Below are positions 11,864-25,008 of a stretch of DNA of 64,000 nucleotides, in pieces. The stretch is from Aurifilum marmelostoma. Its lineage: Eukaryota > Ascomycota > Sordariomycetes > Diaporthales > Cryphonectriaceae. The translations under genes and the position numbers were made by a program. The stretch lies in assembly GCA_027559495.1 (NCBI GenBank), contig JAMXSV010000028.1, positions 1 through 64,000 on the forward strand, in the 5' to 3' direction. The stretch's first letter is position 1. Each line of letters opens with the position of its first letter. Under the pieces are notes generated by a model that was not told the DNA's origin, made no database searches, and was given only the letters and a program-made list of their open reading frames with translations.

Positions 11864-13933
11864 GGTCGAATACCACCCGATTGACTACCAACGACCCTCT
11901 TGGAGTATGTGGTAATGTGTCCTGAACGTGCTGCGCAGTTGTGGCTGACCAGGAATGGGCTGTTCTGCTGTGGTAAGCAAGGCTGATCTGCGTTGATCCC
12001 GTTCTCAGTGAAAAGATTGGGCCGTGAAAGGTGGTGAGTCTTTGACGAAGTAGGATCTAGCACACGGCCACAGAAGACGGCCGCGGACCAGGACAAAGAC
12101 AAACAAAGTCAGTACGCGTGGGTTTGAAACGAATCACCGCTGGAGGGCTGACGAGAGAAATGTCTAACAAACAGCTAGACGTCAATTTTAAAAAAAAAAA
12201 AAAAAAAACCGGCGTAGAAGAAAAGGAAATGAAGAGCAGAAGGGCAAGAAAGACACGGTCAGCGCAATCCACAATGCCAAGACCTCTACAAGGCCTGGAC
12301 ATGTCCCCAGGCACCTCTCGCAACCCACTAAGGTACGTCATTTCCAGGTACTCATCCTTGGAAGCCTCAGCCCCAAGTCGCTGCGCCGCGAACTGGAAAG
12401 TACCGATCACACGGGAAGTACCGCAGCTCTCACGGGATTTCCGACTCGGCGGTACGTACCCTCTAGGTACTGAAGTACAGTCATCTTCACGCACTGAATA
12501 CTACATAGTAGAGCCTAGCTCGACTTGTCCGTCCAATGTGTGACCACTGAGCACTGAGCATCGGGGGCGCCCTACTGCCCCACGGACCTCTTTGCCCCCA
12601 GAGCCACAGCGACCTTCCCCTTTCCCATCGCATAGTACGCATACCTACTGCGTAAGTGCACAAGTGAACCACCCTCGCCCCACCGCTAGACAGCGGGGGG
12701 AATAGCTTCACTTACCTTTCCCACTCGATGCATTCGCGATAGTCAGCACTTGACAGCTGTACTGTGCGAGGTACAGTTTTACAACCCTGTACGTCCTCTG
12801 AGAACTGTATGGAATCATGATTGTTCGTCTTTAACCCTGTCATGACTTGTCATACAATATTGTCTTGCCACCTAGGACACCTCAACACGCAGCCAGAGTC
12901 ATCCCAGATATACCAAACTACAATTGGACTTGCGATTCCGGCCAGTATTTGCGGTGTCACCGTGTTCCACATATGGCTCTTGGCAAACATTGATGGGTCT
13001 TTTCATCCTAGGACCTTTTCTCTGGTCTCACCGCTCCTCAAGGCCTTGTCTTGGTCAACATCCTGCAAACAATATTTGCAGTCGCGTCGCACCATCAGAC
13101 AAAACAAACAAACGAGCGCACAGAGTTCGAAGAATATGCTATGACCGTTGAGCCAAGCTGTGGGTCCTATTTTTAGTATTCTGCACATGGCCCCAGCCAC
13201 AAACCCCCCTGGAACAGGATGATGATGATCGGTGGATGGGTGTCATCCGGGCTGGGTCGCGGCCTCGGAGACCGGACCCGAGACGTCGAGAGCACGGCCA
13301 AGTAGGCCACTCGGAGGTTGGGAAGGAGACACTGGAACAGCCAGTCAGAAGTTGCAGATGACTTTGAGCTCTTTTTTTCCCCCCCTTCCTTTCCCCTCCG
13401 CTAGGGGAGAAATCTGTTCAGTCACTTGCCTCGCTGGTCCCGCTGAGGGCCGAGAGCGGGTGGTATCAGCCTTTGCTGTCCAATCGGCCTGGTAGACCCG
13501 AGTGCAGGCCACCGAAACAACGGCCAGCCTGCTGTCCATAACGGCAGATGATAACGAGATGCTGTTGGCCTGAGAAGAGGGGAGGAAGGGGTGCTTGGCA
13601 GTGTCGACCCGTGCTGCAGACCTGCGTCTTATCCTTTCGCCTGGCGGGAGATGATGTTGCGGGGATGGCCCTTTGAATATCTTGCACACGAGGCCCCGTT
13701 TCCTCTCTACCTAGGCCCTAGGTGCAGTCCCTTTGCGCCATTGCTGCGTCTGTTCTTCTCATACATGGTCCCTGTCTTCGCCAACCCCTTCCCTCCTCCA
13801 GCCTCTACCGTTGTCTGCCGTCGAGAGAGCGTGTCATTAAGTTTCCTCCAGCCAGCTCTTGGAGGGCACAAAACACGCTGTCACTTTTCCCCTCGGCTGC
13901 CAGCATTGCTACACACAGAGGTTCCCCTTCAAG
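11864..13933. other. Intergenic, shared divergent promoter region
   Basis: Two kilobases lie between the divergent exchanger (-) and the Ser/Arg-rich protein gene (+). There is an A19 homopolymer at 12190-12208, a C-rich run near 13380-13388 and CT-rich stretches before 13934. The ORFs here are short and lack features. It is read as promoters and untranslated leaders of both genes. Confidence 0.5.
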
Positions 13934-15061
13934 ATGCCTCTCCCACCCATCACCACCATAGCTGCATGTGGCAGCATCATGACGGCAGTCAAGTCAGGAT
14001 GGGAGCTGTCGCGCATGATCAAGAAGAAGGACGCAGAGAAGCGTCTGGACCAGTATGCCAGGGCACTGCTCAAGGACCTCCGAGCTGTGCACCTGGACGG
14101 TCTCATGAACGGGCGGACCTTTGACCAGTGGTACGACAGGTTCCTAGGCGCACTGGCAGAAAAGGACAGTAAGTGCTCAATTCAAGGCTCTTTGTCGCAT
14201 CTCGAGCAGTAAAATTACTTCATTGTTCTGTTTGCTGACCTTGAGTGTCTTTTTTACGTCCAGTGATGGAGCTGCGCAAGATACGGGAACATGTCAACCT
14301 CGTCTACCGCGACAAGGCGCGCGTCACCAGACGCAACACGTATACCAATAACAACAGTTCAGCCTACGTCGACGAGAAGAGGACGACTACAACGCACCGT
14401 CGGGCGCACTCTGCAGATAGGAGACGGTCATCGAGGCCGCCACCCCCTGCATACACGATGGAGGAGTGGGAAGAGGAAGAGGCGAGGCGCCGGCCCAAGA
14501 AAAAGGTCGACACCGCCAAAGCTCAGAGGGATTACTATTATGCGCACGCTCTGCCTTCACCGTACAAGGGCGAGCTCGAGTACACGCCCGAGAGCGACGA
14601 GTTTGAGGACTCGGAAAAGGAGCGCGGGCGCCGTGGGTCTCGCCACAGCTCTCGTCACAGCGGCCATCATTCGCAGCACCGCAGCGGGGCCAGCACTGGG
14701 TCCCGCACTGGCTCCTTTCGATCTCACAGCACCAGCACCGTCGAGAGGGGCCGCACCAGGAGCCGCAGCGTGCACACAGAGCAGCGAGTGCTCGAGGAGG
14801 AGGAGGGGGAGGAGGGGGAGGAGTCCTCGCCCTCGGATGCAGACACCGAGGCTGACACGGCGTATCATGGTCGGCGACGAGGTCCGCATTATACCCACGG
14901 CGACAGCCGGGCTGGGCGTGATTCCGGACGGGGGGGTCGATGAGCTGATGGCCGAGGTCAACGAGATCTTGAACATGGTGTGCGCATGGGGGGACATGGG
15001 AGATGCATTGGGGGCGTTGGGTGATTTGTTTGATTGTTTTGGATCTCTTGGTGAGATCTAG
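13934..15061 (+). CDS. Charged Ser/Arg-rich hypothetical protein, probable C-terminal frameshift
   Basis: I do not recognise this gene. Exon 1 is 13934-14168; a 95-nt GT-AG intron (14169-14263) leads to exon 2 from 14264. As read, the frame stops at 14941-14943 (304 aa). The N-terminus has a mildly hydrophobic stretch and then a basic amphipathic helix (IKKKDAEKRLDQYARALLKDL). The middle is disordered and rich in His, Ser and Arg with acidic clusters. A G7 run (14930-14936) lies just before the stop. With one G fewer the frame would continue to 15061 into a non-repetitive, helix-like tail beginning VDELMAEVNEILNMV. That tail looks more like protein than the truncated end, so I give the gene the longer span. 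Whether the break is real or an assembly error cannot be told from one sequence. Confidence 0.55.
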
Positions 15062-15881
15062 GAGATGTGGCTTCTTTAGTAGAAGGAGGACTGCCATTAC
15101 TCCGTTACTCTGCTTTTGGAGTTTGTTGGCGACATTTATTGACCAATTTGAATTGTCTTCTTCATTATGCTGCGACGGCGTTTAGGGGGGAAAAGAGAAC
15201 AATAATTACATTAAGAAAATAGGAAAAGAAGCAAAAGTTTGGAAAATGACTTACGTAGTTGTGTCACGTTGCCAATATGTTCCTCAGACGTTCTTCAGCC
15301 TTGCAAGATATAAATAAATAAACCCAGCCTTTTCCAAGGAGCGAGTGAGGCTGTCATGTCTGGTGGTCAGTAGAAATTACTGGACATACCCACTGAAAGC
15401 CGCCCAGCCAAGCCTAGCCTTCCCTGTTGGTTGGCTGGTAGGGCTGAATCTCAGGTGTCCTGCCTAGCCTGTCGAGCCCATTCAGGCGCTTAGCAAGCCC
15501 TGGCAAGCCTAGCTGCAGGTGGTGCGGGACACAATCTTCCCGCTGTGGAGAGGGGCTGAAGGACCCTTGCAGCACCGCTGATCCCCAAATCCGGGGGGGT
15601 TTGGAGGGGGAGCCGGAGGGGGGGGGGGGGGGTTGTTGATAAGGATAGATAAAAAAAAAAAAAAAAAGTTGGACTGCCTCGATTGGCATCTGAAGCCAAA
15701 AGTTCCCATCATCAATCAACAAATAAATCTCCAAATTCGAGCAATCAAAGACAATTTCCACACGCTGCTCTCGCAGCATCTGTGTTTTCAATTCTCTTCC
15801 CTTACCCCCCTCCTCCTCCCTCCCTTCCTTTTATTTCCTCCTGCTCCTCCTCAATTCTCTCACAAAAAAAAAAAAAAGAAA
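15062..15881. promoter_or_regulatory. Promoter and leader of the RSA4 gene, with homopolymers and a pyrimidine tract
   Basis: The region contains a G15 run (15618-15632) and an A run of about 17 (from about 15651). A long C/T tract (about 15790-15860) then precedes an A13 run right before the start codon. CT-rich leaders are common before strongly expressed fungal housekeeping genes, which fits a ribosome-assembly factor. The function of the tracts is inferred. Confidence 0.4.
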
Positions 15882-17537
15882 ATGGCGACGGCCGTCCCAC
15901 CACCTTCAAAACGGCAGCGTCGTGAGGACCTCGCCCGTACCACGACCCAGGCCGACATCAGCGCCATCCTGCCTCCCGACCATGGCTCCTTCAAGGCCCG
16001 CTTCATCGACAGCGCCGGCGCTCAGATGACCGACGCCATCGAGATCCCCCTCGCAGACGCCTCCGAGAAGAACGTCTCCCTCCTGCTCAACACGCTGCTG
16101 GGCCGCGACAAGGAGGACTTTTTGCCGTACCGCTTCCGGATCCACATTCCCGGCACCGACATCATCGTGGACCAGTACCCAACCGACCTGCTGGCCCTGC
16201 TGCGGAGCCACGGCGTGACCAACCCCTTCGAGACCACCGTCACCCTCGCCGCCGAGCCCCAGGCCGTCTTCAAGGTCCAGAGCGTCACGCGCCTGGCCGC
16301 CAAGATCCCAGGCCACGGCGAAGCCATCCTCTGCGCCCAGTTCTCACCTGCCTCTTCTGCCCTCCTCGCTACGGGCTCTGGCGACAAGACCGCCCGCATC
16401 TGGGACACCAACACGGGAACGCCCAAGCACACCCTCAAGGGCCACACGGGCTGGGTCCTGGGCGTGTCCTGGGCACCCGACGGGTCGAGGCTCGCCACCT
16501 GCAGCATGGACGGCACTGTGCGCATATGGGATCCCATCTCGGGCAAGCAGGTTGGCGACGGGTTCAAGGGCCATACAAAGCCGACGCTGCAGCTGGCGTG
16601 GGAGCCGTTCCACCTGTGGCGGGACGGGACGGCCAGGCTCGCGAGCGCGAGCAAAGACAGCACTGTGCGTGTGTGGGTCGTCAACACGGGGCGGACGGAG
16701 CATGTGCTGAGCGGCCACAAGGGGAGCGTCACTTGTGTGCGGTGGGGTGTGGGCGGTGAGGGCACGGGGGCCATCTACACTGGCTCACACGACAAGAGCG
16801 TGCGTGTGTGGGATGCCGTCAAGGGAACGCTGGTGCACGAGCTCAAGGCCCATGCACACTGGGTCAACCACCTCGCGCTCTCGACCGACTTTGTGCTGAG
16901 GACGGGCTACTTTGACCACACGAGGGATGTCCCGGACAGCGACGAAGGCAAGAAGCAAAAGGCGCAGGAGAGGCTCGAGAAGGCGGCGGCTGCTCAGCAG
17001 GGTAGCAACAAGATTGTCGAGAGGGTGGTCAGCGCCAGCGACGATTTCACCATGTTCCTGTGGGATCCTGTCAATGCGGGCAAGAAGCCCGTCGCGAGGA
17101 TGTTGGGTCATCAGAAGCAGGTGAACCACGTGTGCTTTTCGCCAGATGGTAGTGCCATTGCGAGCTGTGGCTTCGATAACCACACAAAGCTGTGGTCAGG
17201 ACGGTACGTTCCATCTCTTCCCTTCTTCCCTTGCCATCTGATCTTTGACCCTCAAGATGAAGCTTGACTGACTGCAAAAAACAGCGACGGCAAGTTCGTC
17301 AACACCCTCCGCGGCCACGTCGCCCACGTTTACCAGTGCGCCTTCTCGGCCGACAGCAGACTGCTCGTCACCTGCTCCAAGGACAACACCCTCAAGGTGT
17401 GGAATGTGCGGACATGCAAGCTCGCCGAGGACCTGCCGGGCCACGATGACGAGGTGTATGCTGTAGACTGGAGTCCGGACGGACAAAAGGTTGGCAGTGG
17501 TGGGAGGGACAAGGCAGTGAGGTTATGGAGGAACTAA
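15882..17537 (+). CDS. rsa4: Ribosome assembly protein 4 (Notchless/NLE1 homologue)
   Basis: Exons are 15882-17203 and 17285-17537 with an 81-nt GT-AG intron, giving 524 aa, close to yeast Rsa4 (about 515). The N-terminal third is the NLE ubiquitin-like domain (residues about 35-125). The rest is a WD40 propeller with repeated GH...W/D blades such as GSGDKTARIWDTNTG and CSKDNTLKVWN, ending in GGRDKAVRLWRN. In yeast the NLE domain is gripped by the MIDAS domain of the AAA ATPase Rea1/Midasin, which pulls Rsa4 off pre-60S particles in the nucleus. An insert rich in Lys, Glu and Ala sits between late blades (about 365-395), as in other fungi. It faces the HAK gene tail to tail. Confidence 0.95.
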
Positions 17538-17840
17538 GCTATACGGGGCGGATAGAATATGAGTGAAGAAAAGGAAAGAAGAAGAAAAAAATGATACCCC
17601 CTTCATTTTGGTTACTCTATTGCTCACAATGCAGATGAATGTTTGTCCTTGGTTATTTGGTTCCGTTATATCGTGGTATTTATGCGCGCAACAACATATG
17701 CAGCATACATCTTCGCAAGTCATATTGCCCCTTCTCCAACCACCGTTTTATCCATCTTTTTTTCTTCAATTCATGTTCATGATACTCAGAAACGCCATCA
17801 TCAACAACAGAACAACAATCCTGATGCACAAACGATCAAA
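17538..17840. terminator. Short convergent intergenic region
   Basis: Only about 300 bp separate the stop codons of RSA4 (+) and the potassium transporter (-). It is AT-rich with A- and T-runs on both strands, as expected for back-to-back polyadenylation regions. No discrete signal is claimed. Confidence 0.35.
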
Positions 17841-20800
17841 TCATATCTCCTTGACGAAGCCCACCTCCATGACACGCTCATGCGCCAACCTCAGATTCGC
17901 AATCTTGCCCCGCGTGTTCTCCCGGATCCACAGGAACAGCGACAGCACCGTCCGCCTAAAGATCCTGGACTCGGAACGGATCTTCATCTGGCCCTTGCCG
18001 ACGACGTACATGATCTTGGCGGCATACGCCCTGTCCAGCCGGGCCAGCTCGGCAGCGACGGCCTCGTCGCGCAGCTCGACGGGGGCCTGCTGCTGTGGCT
18101 GCTGCTTCTCGTTGTTGGAGGGAGAAGGAGACGGGGAGGCGGGGACATGGTGCCTCTCCCTTGGCGAGGAGACGGCCGTGTTGCTGCTGTTGTCGAGGGT
18201 GAAGGAGATGGCGGGCGTGTTGGGTGCAGCGCCCGCGGCGGGGGTCTGGGGCAGCGGGACGTGGGTGGGGGAGAGCATGCCGTTCTTGAGGGCGGCGACG
18301 TCGGCGCTGGTGGTGGTGGCGGTGGAGGGGCTGGCCTCGTTGGTGGGGCTCTCGACGTTCTCGATGGCGCTGGAGACGACCGAGTCGGCCTCGCTCTCGC
18401 CCTCGGGGAGGGCCTGGCCGGACCGGGCCTGGCGGATGATGAAGGCGCGGACCTTTTCGTAGATGAGCGCCGCCAGGTCGGGCGAGATGACCTCGTCCAT
18501 GAAGCCGTGCTTGACCACGAGGCGGTAGCAGCCCGGGATGGTGGTGAACTTTGAGACGGAGTAGCGCTCGTCGTCGGGCACGGTGGGCGCCTCGACGGGG
18601 TGCAGGTGGAAGAAGACGGTCACGTCCATGACGCCGACCAGCTTGGACGCGAACTGCGTGAAGACGGACGGCGTCATGACGCCCGTCTTGTCAAAGAAGA
18701 TGCCGAGGCCGCGGATCTGCGACAGCTGGTCGCCGCCCCACTTGGGCGTCAGGCGCAGCTTGCCCTCGCTGTCCTTCATGACCAGGTGGTTCAGCCGGAA
18801 CCGGTCCTCGGCCTCGGCCTTCCACTGGTTCTCCTTGCCGAACCGCCACAGCAGGAACAGCGACGCCAGGATGGCCGACAGCGTGAGCGTGAACCACGCG
18901 CCGTCGGGCACCTTGTTCAGGGCCGACGACAGGTACAGCCCGTCGTGCAGCGCAAAGAAGAGCCAGGGGAGGATGACGAGCCACGGCCACACGCGCCACA
19001 CGATGAGGGCCACGAGGGTCACCATGCAGGTGTCAAAGAAGGTCACAAACATGACGCACACCCCGTACGCGTTTCCCAGGCGCGTGGTGTTGGAGTAGAT
19101 GGCAGTCACGAGGATGGTGCCGATCATGAGGAGCCAGTTCAGGAAGGGCACGTACAGCTGTCCGTGGAAGGTCTTGGAGGTGTGCACGACCTTGACCTGC
19201 GGGCAGTAAGAGAGCTTCATGATCTGGCTGATGAGCTGTGTGAAGGGGAGGAGGTGTCAGCAGCAGATTCTATCAAGGCTGAAGCTGATCATGAGTGTCA
19301 AGTCTCAAGGAGAACTCACCTGGAACGTGGCTGTAATGATGGCCTGTGAGGCAACAATCGCAGCCAGCACCGCAACAACCAGACTCGGGTACAGCATACC
19401 AGGCGGCACGGAATTGTAGAACGGGTTCCTCCACGCCTCGGGGTTGACACTGATGTACGCGGCCTGGCCGGTGTACGCCAGCAGCAGGCACGGATACGTA
19501 TAGCACATCCAGCTCAGCTGGATCGCCCTCATGGAGAAAGCACCCAGATCGGCAAACAAGGCCTCCACGCCAGTAAAGGACAGCAAGACACCTCCCAACA
19601 TCTTCCAGCCCTCGGTCTTGTTCACGATGAAGAACTGAAAAGCATAGTAGGGGTTAAAGGCCTTGAGCACGGTGTAGTCGTACTTGACGAGGTTGTAGAT
19701 GCCAAAACCGCCGTTGAATCCAAGCCAGAGCATGACGATGGGTGCAAACACGCTGGCCAGCCGGGATAGGCCCAGCGGCTGGATGGCAAAGAGCAGGATG
19801 ATGATACCACAGGTCGTACCCACAACCGTCGAACTGCTGATGTCGGGCTTGACCACGTTGAGGCCCTGGACGGCGCCGAGGACCGACTGCGCAGGCGTGA
19901 GGACGCCGTCAGACAGGACCATGGACACGGCCAGGACACCAATCGTCTTGAGGAGACCCCGGAAGAATTTGCTCTTTTCTATGGCTGAACGAATCTTTCC
20001 GTTGGCAGGTCTCAAGTTACCAGTCAGATGCCGTTCCATATGGATCAGTGGCGCCTCACGAGGATCGCGCTCTGTAAGGTTTGCCTGGAGAGAAGCAACG
20101 TCGTCGTGTCAGTCGAGTATAAACAAGAAAAATATATATATATATAAATGAATAAATTAAATCTGATCCGGCCAAAGAAGGACGACTTACAAATCGGGTC
20201 AGGAGAGAATAGCAGCTGAACGTGCCACCCTCGCCCTCGTTGTCGGCGTGGAGAATGATAAACACATATTTGAGCGTGACCATGATCGACATGGACCACA
20301 AGACGAGCGAGAGCACCTGGATGACGGACTCGTAGTCCGGATCCTTGGTGAAGGTCGACGAGAAGACGTAGAGCGGACTGGTGCCGATATCTCCATAGAT
20401 GGCGCCGACGGACTGGTACGCCAGCCAGAGCAGCGTGGTGCCCCTGTAGATCTGCTTGACCTTGGGCTTCTCGTTCTCCCGCCAGTTGTCGCCCTCCTCC
20501 TCGAACCCGTCGGTACGGTGAGGGTGTCTGTCGAGCGAGATGCTGCGCTGCGTGGTCGCCCGCGAGAGGGCACGTGTCGAGTAGATGCCACCTGCGAGCG
20601 CAGTCGTGTCGGTTCTCGTCAAGGGCCGGAATCGCGACTCGGACTCGGAGAGCCGTAGCTCCTTCGGGTGTACGTCGTCAGCGATGCGGATGGTGGCTGG
20701 CTGCGAGAGGGGCGCCATGGAGTCAGGCCGGGGCGAGAAGGCATTTGGGTTTGGCGAGAGCAGATTAGGATTTGGTGTAGGCGCATTTGGATCTGGTGAG

Positions 20801-20889
20801 GTTATGCCTTGGCCTTGGGGGTTTGGTGAAAAGGCACTTGGCTGGTTGGGCGTTTGACCATCTGGCCGTGGTGATAATGGGTCTGCCAT
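17841..20889 (-). CDS. hak1: HAK/KUP-family high-affinity potassium transporter
   Basis: Exons are 20191-20889, 19320-20084 and 17841-19235; both introns (106 and 84 nt) are GT-AG and in phase 0, giving 952 aa. The signature AYQSVGAIYGDIGTSPLYVF marks the first helix of the KUP/HAK family. Around 12 membrane segments follow, including VLSDGVLTPAQSVLGAVQG and the segment with GVEALFADLGAFS. Relatives such as Neurospora HAK-1 are plasma-membrane K+-H+ symporters for K+ starvation. A Pro/Asn/Ser-rich N-terminus (residues 1-110) precedes the membrane part, and a long hydrophilic tail carries low-complexity Ser/Thr/Pro and Gln stretches. A TA microsatellite sits in intron 1, and the region upstream has a CAA repeat (20989-21012) that may be part of the leader. 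Confidence 0.95.
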
Positions 20890-20988
20890 TGTGTGCAGGA
20901 TTCTGTGTTCGGTTTGTGTGTTCGGTTTGAGTGTGTTGTGCAATTATACAAGTGTGTGCTGGATATAGCTTTCAGAGAAAGACACAAT

Positions 20989-21012
20989 CAACAACAACAA
21001 CAACAACAACAA
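20989..21012. repeat. (CAA)n microsatellite upstream of HAK gene
   Basis: Eight CAA units lie about 100 bp before the HAK start codon. On the mRNA strand they would read as UUG repeats if transcribed. Confidence 0.9.
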
Positions 21013-22955
21013 ATAATAGAAGGGTCTTGAGGAGGTCTTGCACGGTACAAGAAATGCGCACCGGCCGGACAAATTGCCAGAGGCGACAAGAACAGCTTCA
21101 ATAATATTTGCCCGCAATGAGAGGAGGGGTTCTTGTGGACTCGGACTGCTCAAGGAAAAAACAAAATCGCTCGCACACACAAGGGATTTGCGGTCAAAAC
21201 TATTGGTTCCCTCTCTGTGTATATAATAATATACAGCCGGTAGTGGTGGTGATTGGGGTTCAGGATAAGGTGTGGAGACCTGAGGGATATTTGAACATAG
21301 TAACAGTGACCGTCATGGGGCGTAGGGCGGCACTTCTCTCGCCTTGTCGATCCGGCGGCGTCCTTGCTGGATCTTATGCAAAATCTCTCGCTGGGGCGGA
21401 GTGCACAAATTCCGAAGCACTAAGGTGATAGAGAAAAGGAAAAGAAAAACTAATAATGTTACCATCATACCCTGGACAAGAAGGATGAGGGTCCTCCCCC
21501 TCTTTCTCTGTCTCTTCAGAACAGGGGGGGGATCTATAATGGGGGTTCGAGGATGATGGCACGACAGATTCGCTGGCTGCAAGGACTAAGGAACTTCTCT
21601 TCCCGAGCAAGCATGGGTTGGTGATAGAGAATGGTACCCAAGATCCAGCGGTGCGGTAACACCAGACACACCACATCTGCTAACGGTCGGCATGATAGCT
21701 ACGGCATGGCCTAGCCGTCCGTCTCGAGGAGCCTAGACCTAGACCGTGTCCCATGTTCTGTCTCTCTCTTACTTGCATGCGGGTGGCGGCGCGGCATGTG
21801 AAGGCTGCAGCCAAAAGAGTGCCGAATTTAGCAGATTGGGATGAGCCAGCCGTGCCAGCGTAGTTATCGTCTGTTTGAGGAATGGCGAGCCGGGGCGGTG
21901 CCCAACGTTCACCACACACGCACTGGTAGGCGGCGACATTAGATCAGGCATGGGTGTCCCCGTCTACTCTCTTCATCCTGCCGCTGCTATTTTGTCGCCG
22001 CTACCAGCTTACCGTGCATGATCCCTCTGATGAGATCCTGTTGACGAGTACTTTGGCTCGGCGGTCTGTACCAGGTTTCTTTTGGTTCCTGAGGCTGCTC
22101 CAACACTACTCATACAGAGACGAATAAAACCAGCCCACAGGAGCCTGCATGATGAGACTACCGGAAGGAATATCTTGATGCCAAGAATAAATCAGGTCCG
22201 GCTGCCAGCCAGGAGATTGTCATTCCAAAGCCGCCACTAGTAAATGTCAGCGAACGAGATGAGATCAAACAGCCCACAGATGTGGTGCAGCTCCATCTTG
22301 GTTGTGGCTGGACAGGGCTCGATCTTCCACCTCTGTAAGGTGTGCCCCCGAGGAAAGTTCTGGACAGGAGCCATGTTTCTCCCTCAAACAGGGATGGCTC
22401 CAGCAGAAAACCTCACCGATTGTTGTTTGCGGAGGGCCGCGCAAGAGTTTTCCGGCCACACAGCGACCCTGAAGCTAGCCGCGAAGTCTAAAATATGGAG
22501 TATGAGGGCCAACGCACTCATGCTTCGGGAGAAGGATGGGTAGACTCCAGTTTGCGTTGCCATGCCGTCCACATATGCCACCTCGGCATCAGTCGAGATA
22601 AGAAATCAACCCGGATTTTCCGTGAATCCAGTTACAGTGCGATGCGTCGGGCCCCCGGCCATCACTCTGGGGACACCGCACTGTTGCTGGGCGGATCATA
22701 CGTAAACGTGCGAGCATGACTGGCCTGCATCTCCCCGTTGCAATTGATGGCGCCGTCAGACCCGCCTGCCTGCTGCGGAACTTTGATGCAGTGAGACTAT
22801 AGCCTGTGAACAGAAAAAGATACAGATCCTTGCCTGTACCTGGTCTATGAAACAGTCAGCTCGAATCCTTCCTTGTTCCCTGCAGCTGACCGAATCTGTG
22901 CTTTCGACGTCTGACGAGCCGCCGATGGTAGGAGCCTGTGGCACGTGGCGGGTGA

Positions 22956-22994
22956 GTGTGTGTGTGTGTGTGTGTGTGTGCATGTGTGTGTGTG
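22956..22994. repeat. (GT)n microsatellite
   Basis: About 12 GT units, one CA interruption, then six more TG units. It is intergenic. Confidence 0.95.
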
Positions 22995-23609
22995 CAGGCG
23001 TGTGGTGGTGGGCGGGTGGTTGGGAAAGACACGAGGTGCTCAAAGCTGTATGTGTACAGTACTGTATATTTCTGTGGCTTGTCGTCTCAGTGAGCCATGC
23101 GACCCATCGGATTGCAGAAAAGGGACGAGCCGAGGCGTGGTGGGTCTGCGGGTCCTGGCCCTCCTCGGCACTCCCAGTGTGTATGGAGCTCCTGTGGTTG
23201 GTTCTAGATTATTATTGCCCAGTCTTGATTGACAGAGAGAGGCAGGACGTATTTGCACCTTGCGGGCAGTCGTCGAGAACTGCGGAGGTGTGTCATGTTG
23301 GTTGAATTGCAGTCATGTAGATGCACTCGGTCACTTTGAAGAACTTGCTGTGGTCTCGATGAAGCTGGGTGGTTTTACCCCGACTTTTTTCGGCGACGTT
23401 CTAATTCTACCCTTGACTACTAACACCATCGAAGATGTCTGCTGGCTCGAATACCCTGTCGCAGACGCCTTTGAATCTTTTTGAAATTTCGCAGAAAGAG
23501 ACCGTTCTATGAAGCCCATTGATGGGTCGTGACCTTTACATGTATGTATATGTGTGTTTTCGAACACCACGATGGTGGCGGTCGAGACAGATAGCGAGGA
23601 ATCTGTCCT

Positions 23610-25008
23610 TTAGTCCATCTGTCCAATGCTCACCTCACCAGTGGTCTGCCCATTTGTGACGACTTCGTGCCCGGCAGCCTTCCTGCGGTCCTCATCGGAG
23701 ATGGTCACGCACCAGCCGAGCTTGTCCTCAACCTTGCCCATCTGGATCGCCTTCAGCTGAGACAACAGCTTCACACACAGGGCACCGGCGTCCTCTTGAG
23801 TGTCTGGGATGTAGGTGATTGTCTCCTCGCCCTTAGCCGTATCAACCGAGAGGCGGGGGTGGGACTTCAGGGTGGCGGCCAGGGATTTAGGATCTGACGC
23901 GCCCACGCGCCGTGTAATGGACCGGATGGGGACCAGAGAAGCGGCCGTCCCAGCGGCCATGACCTCTGAGAAGTCAGCAAGCTCCGAGTATTTGATCTGC
24001 AAAATGTGTCAGTATTAAAGCTTCTGGGCCTACTGCTCCTCCTCCTCCGCCTCATGCGTGTCTTTGATGCTAGGCAGACGTACCGAGCGTTTCACCACTT
24101 TCCACCCAAAGGTCTCTGCGATCCCCTGTACACTCTCGCTCGTGACGCTGTTGATCACATTGTTCGAGTCAGGCACCACAATGGTGACGCTGTCACCATC
24201 GACCAGTGCGCCGATAAACCCGCTCGTGCTGAACTCGTCTATCTCGGAATGCGTTGCGCTGTCCAGGTGCAGCGTGATATCATAGCCCTCCGAGCGAGCC
24301 TTATCTGTCCACCTCAAAACGGGTGCATAGTTTCCACCCACCTTGGCACTCCCTGTTCCGTTGGGCGCAGCACGATCAAAGTCGTCCAGGATCAAGCAGC
24401 GCACAGGGTGCAAGCCATGGTACACGCCTGTGGGGAGCACATAGACGCAGAAGGTGTACTCCTCGGGGGGCGTCAGGCCCAGCTGTGCGCTCGACCCGTA
24501 CATCTGGGGGCGGACGTACATGGCAGCGCCTGTCTCATGAGGGGGCACCCATTCGGCGTTGAGGGCGACAGCGGCGCGGCAGGCTTCGATGAAGATCTCG
24601 ACGGGCAGAGGAGGCATGGAGACGAACTCGGCACTGTGCTGCATGCGGACTGCATTGCGGTCTGGCCGGAAGATCTGAATGGCCTTGTCACCGGGCGTGC
24701 GGAAGGCCTTGAGGCCCTCGTAGGCCTGCTGACCATAATTGAGGGCAGGCGCCATGCCGTGTATGCGAATATAGGGATCGGTCACAAACTGGAGGGGCGT
24801 CCATTGGCCTGTCTTGTGCGAGTAGTGGGACTCAATGTGGCCATTTACTGCGGAGGGAAAGAGAAGGATGGAGGTTAGCTGGGAGCAACGACAAGATATG
24901 CAGACGCAAATCATGGCTCGTTCGGTTCTTCCACTTGCCTTCTCGCATTTTGAAGCCAATATTGGCCCAGTCGAGGGTGTTGGAGGGAGAAGGGGGAAAA
25001 GAAGGCAT
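23610..25008 (-). CDS. Branched-chain aminotransferase-like PLP enzyme (fold-type IV)
   Basis: Exons are 24939-25008, 24084-24847 and 23610-23996, giving 406 aa. The first intron (24848-24938) uses a GC-AG pair; only this junction gives the family-typical IGFKMREVNGHIESHY. Residues 53-70 (HGMAPALNYGQQAYEGLKAF) are the BCAT substrate-binding start. The PLP lysine is K192 in SAKVGGNYA. Later landmarks are EFSTSGFIG and AAGTAASLVPIRSI. These enzymes interconvert Leu, Ile and Val with their 2-oxo acids using glutamate. There is no clear mitochondrial leader, so a cytosolic or specialised paralogue is likely; fungal secondary-metabolite BCATs are of this type, but no cluster genes are nearby. Confidence 0.9.

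Larger units (their letters stand above)
20890..23609. other. Intergenic with microsatellites, no gene seen
   Basis: This 2.7-kb stretch lies upstream of the HAK gene and downstream of the aminotransferase gene. It has a (CAA)n repeat at 20989-21012 and a (GT)n repeat at about 22956-22994. The ORFs inside are short, overlap on several frames and resemble no protein. The part nearest 20890 should be the HAK promoter. Confidence 0.5.

Noticed and set aside
20989..21012. Evenly spaced repeat considered as a CRISPR-like array
   Set aside because: It is a simple CAA microsatellite without spacers, in a eukaryotic genome.
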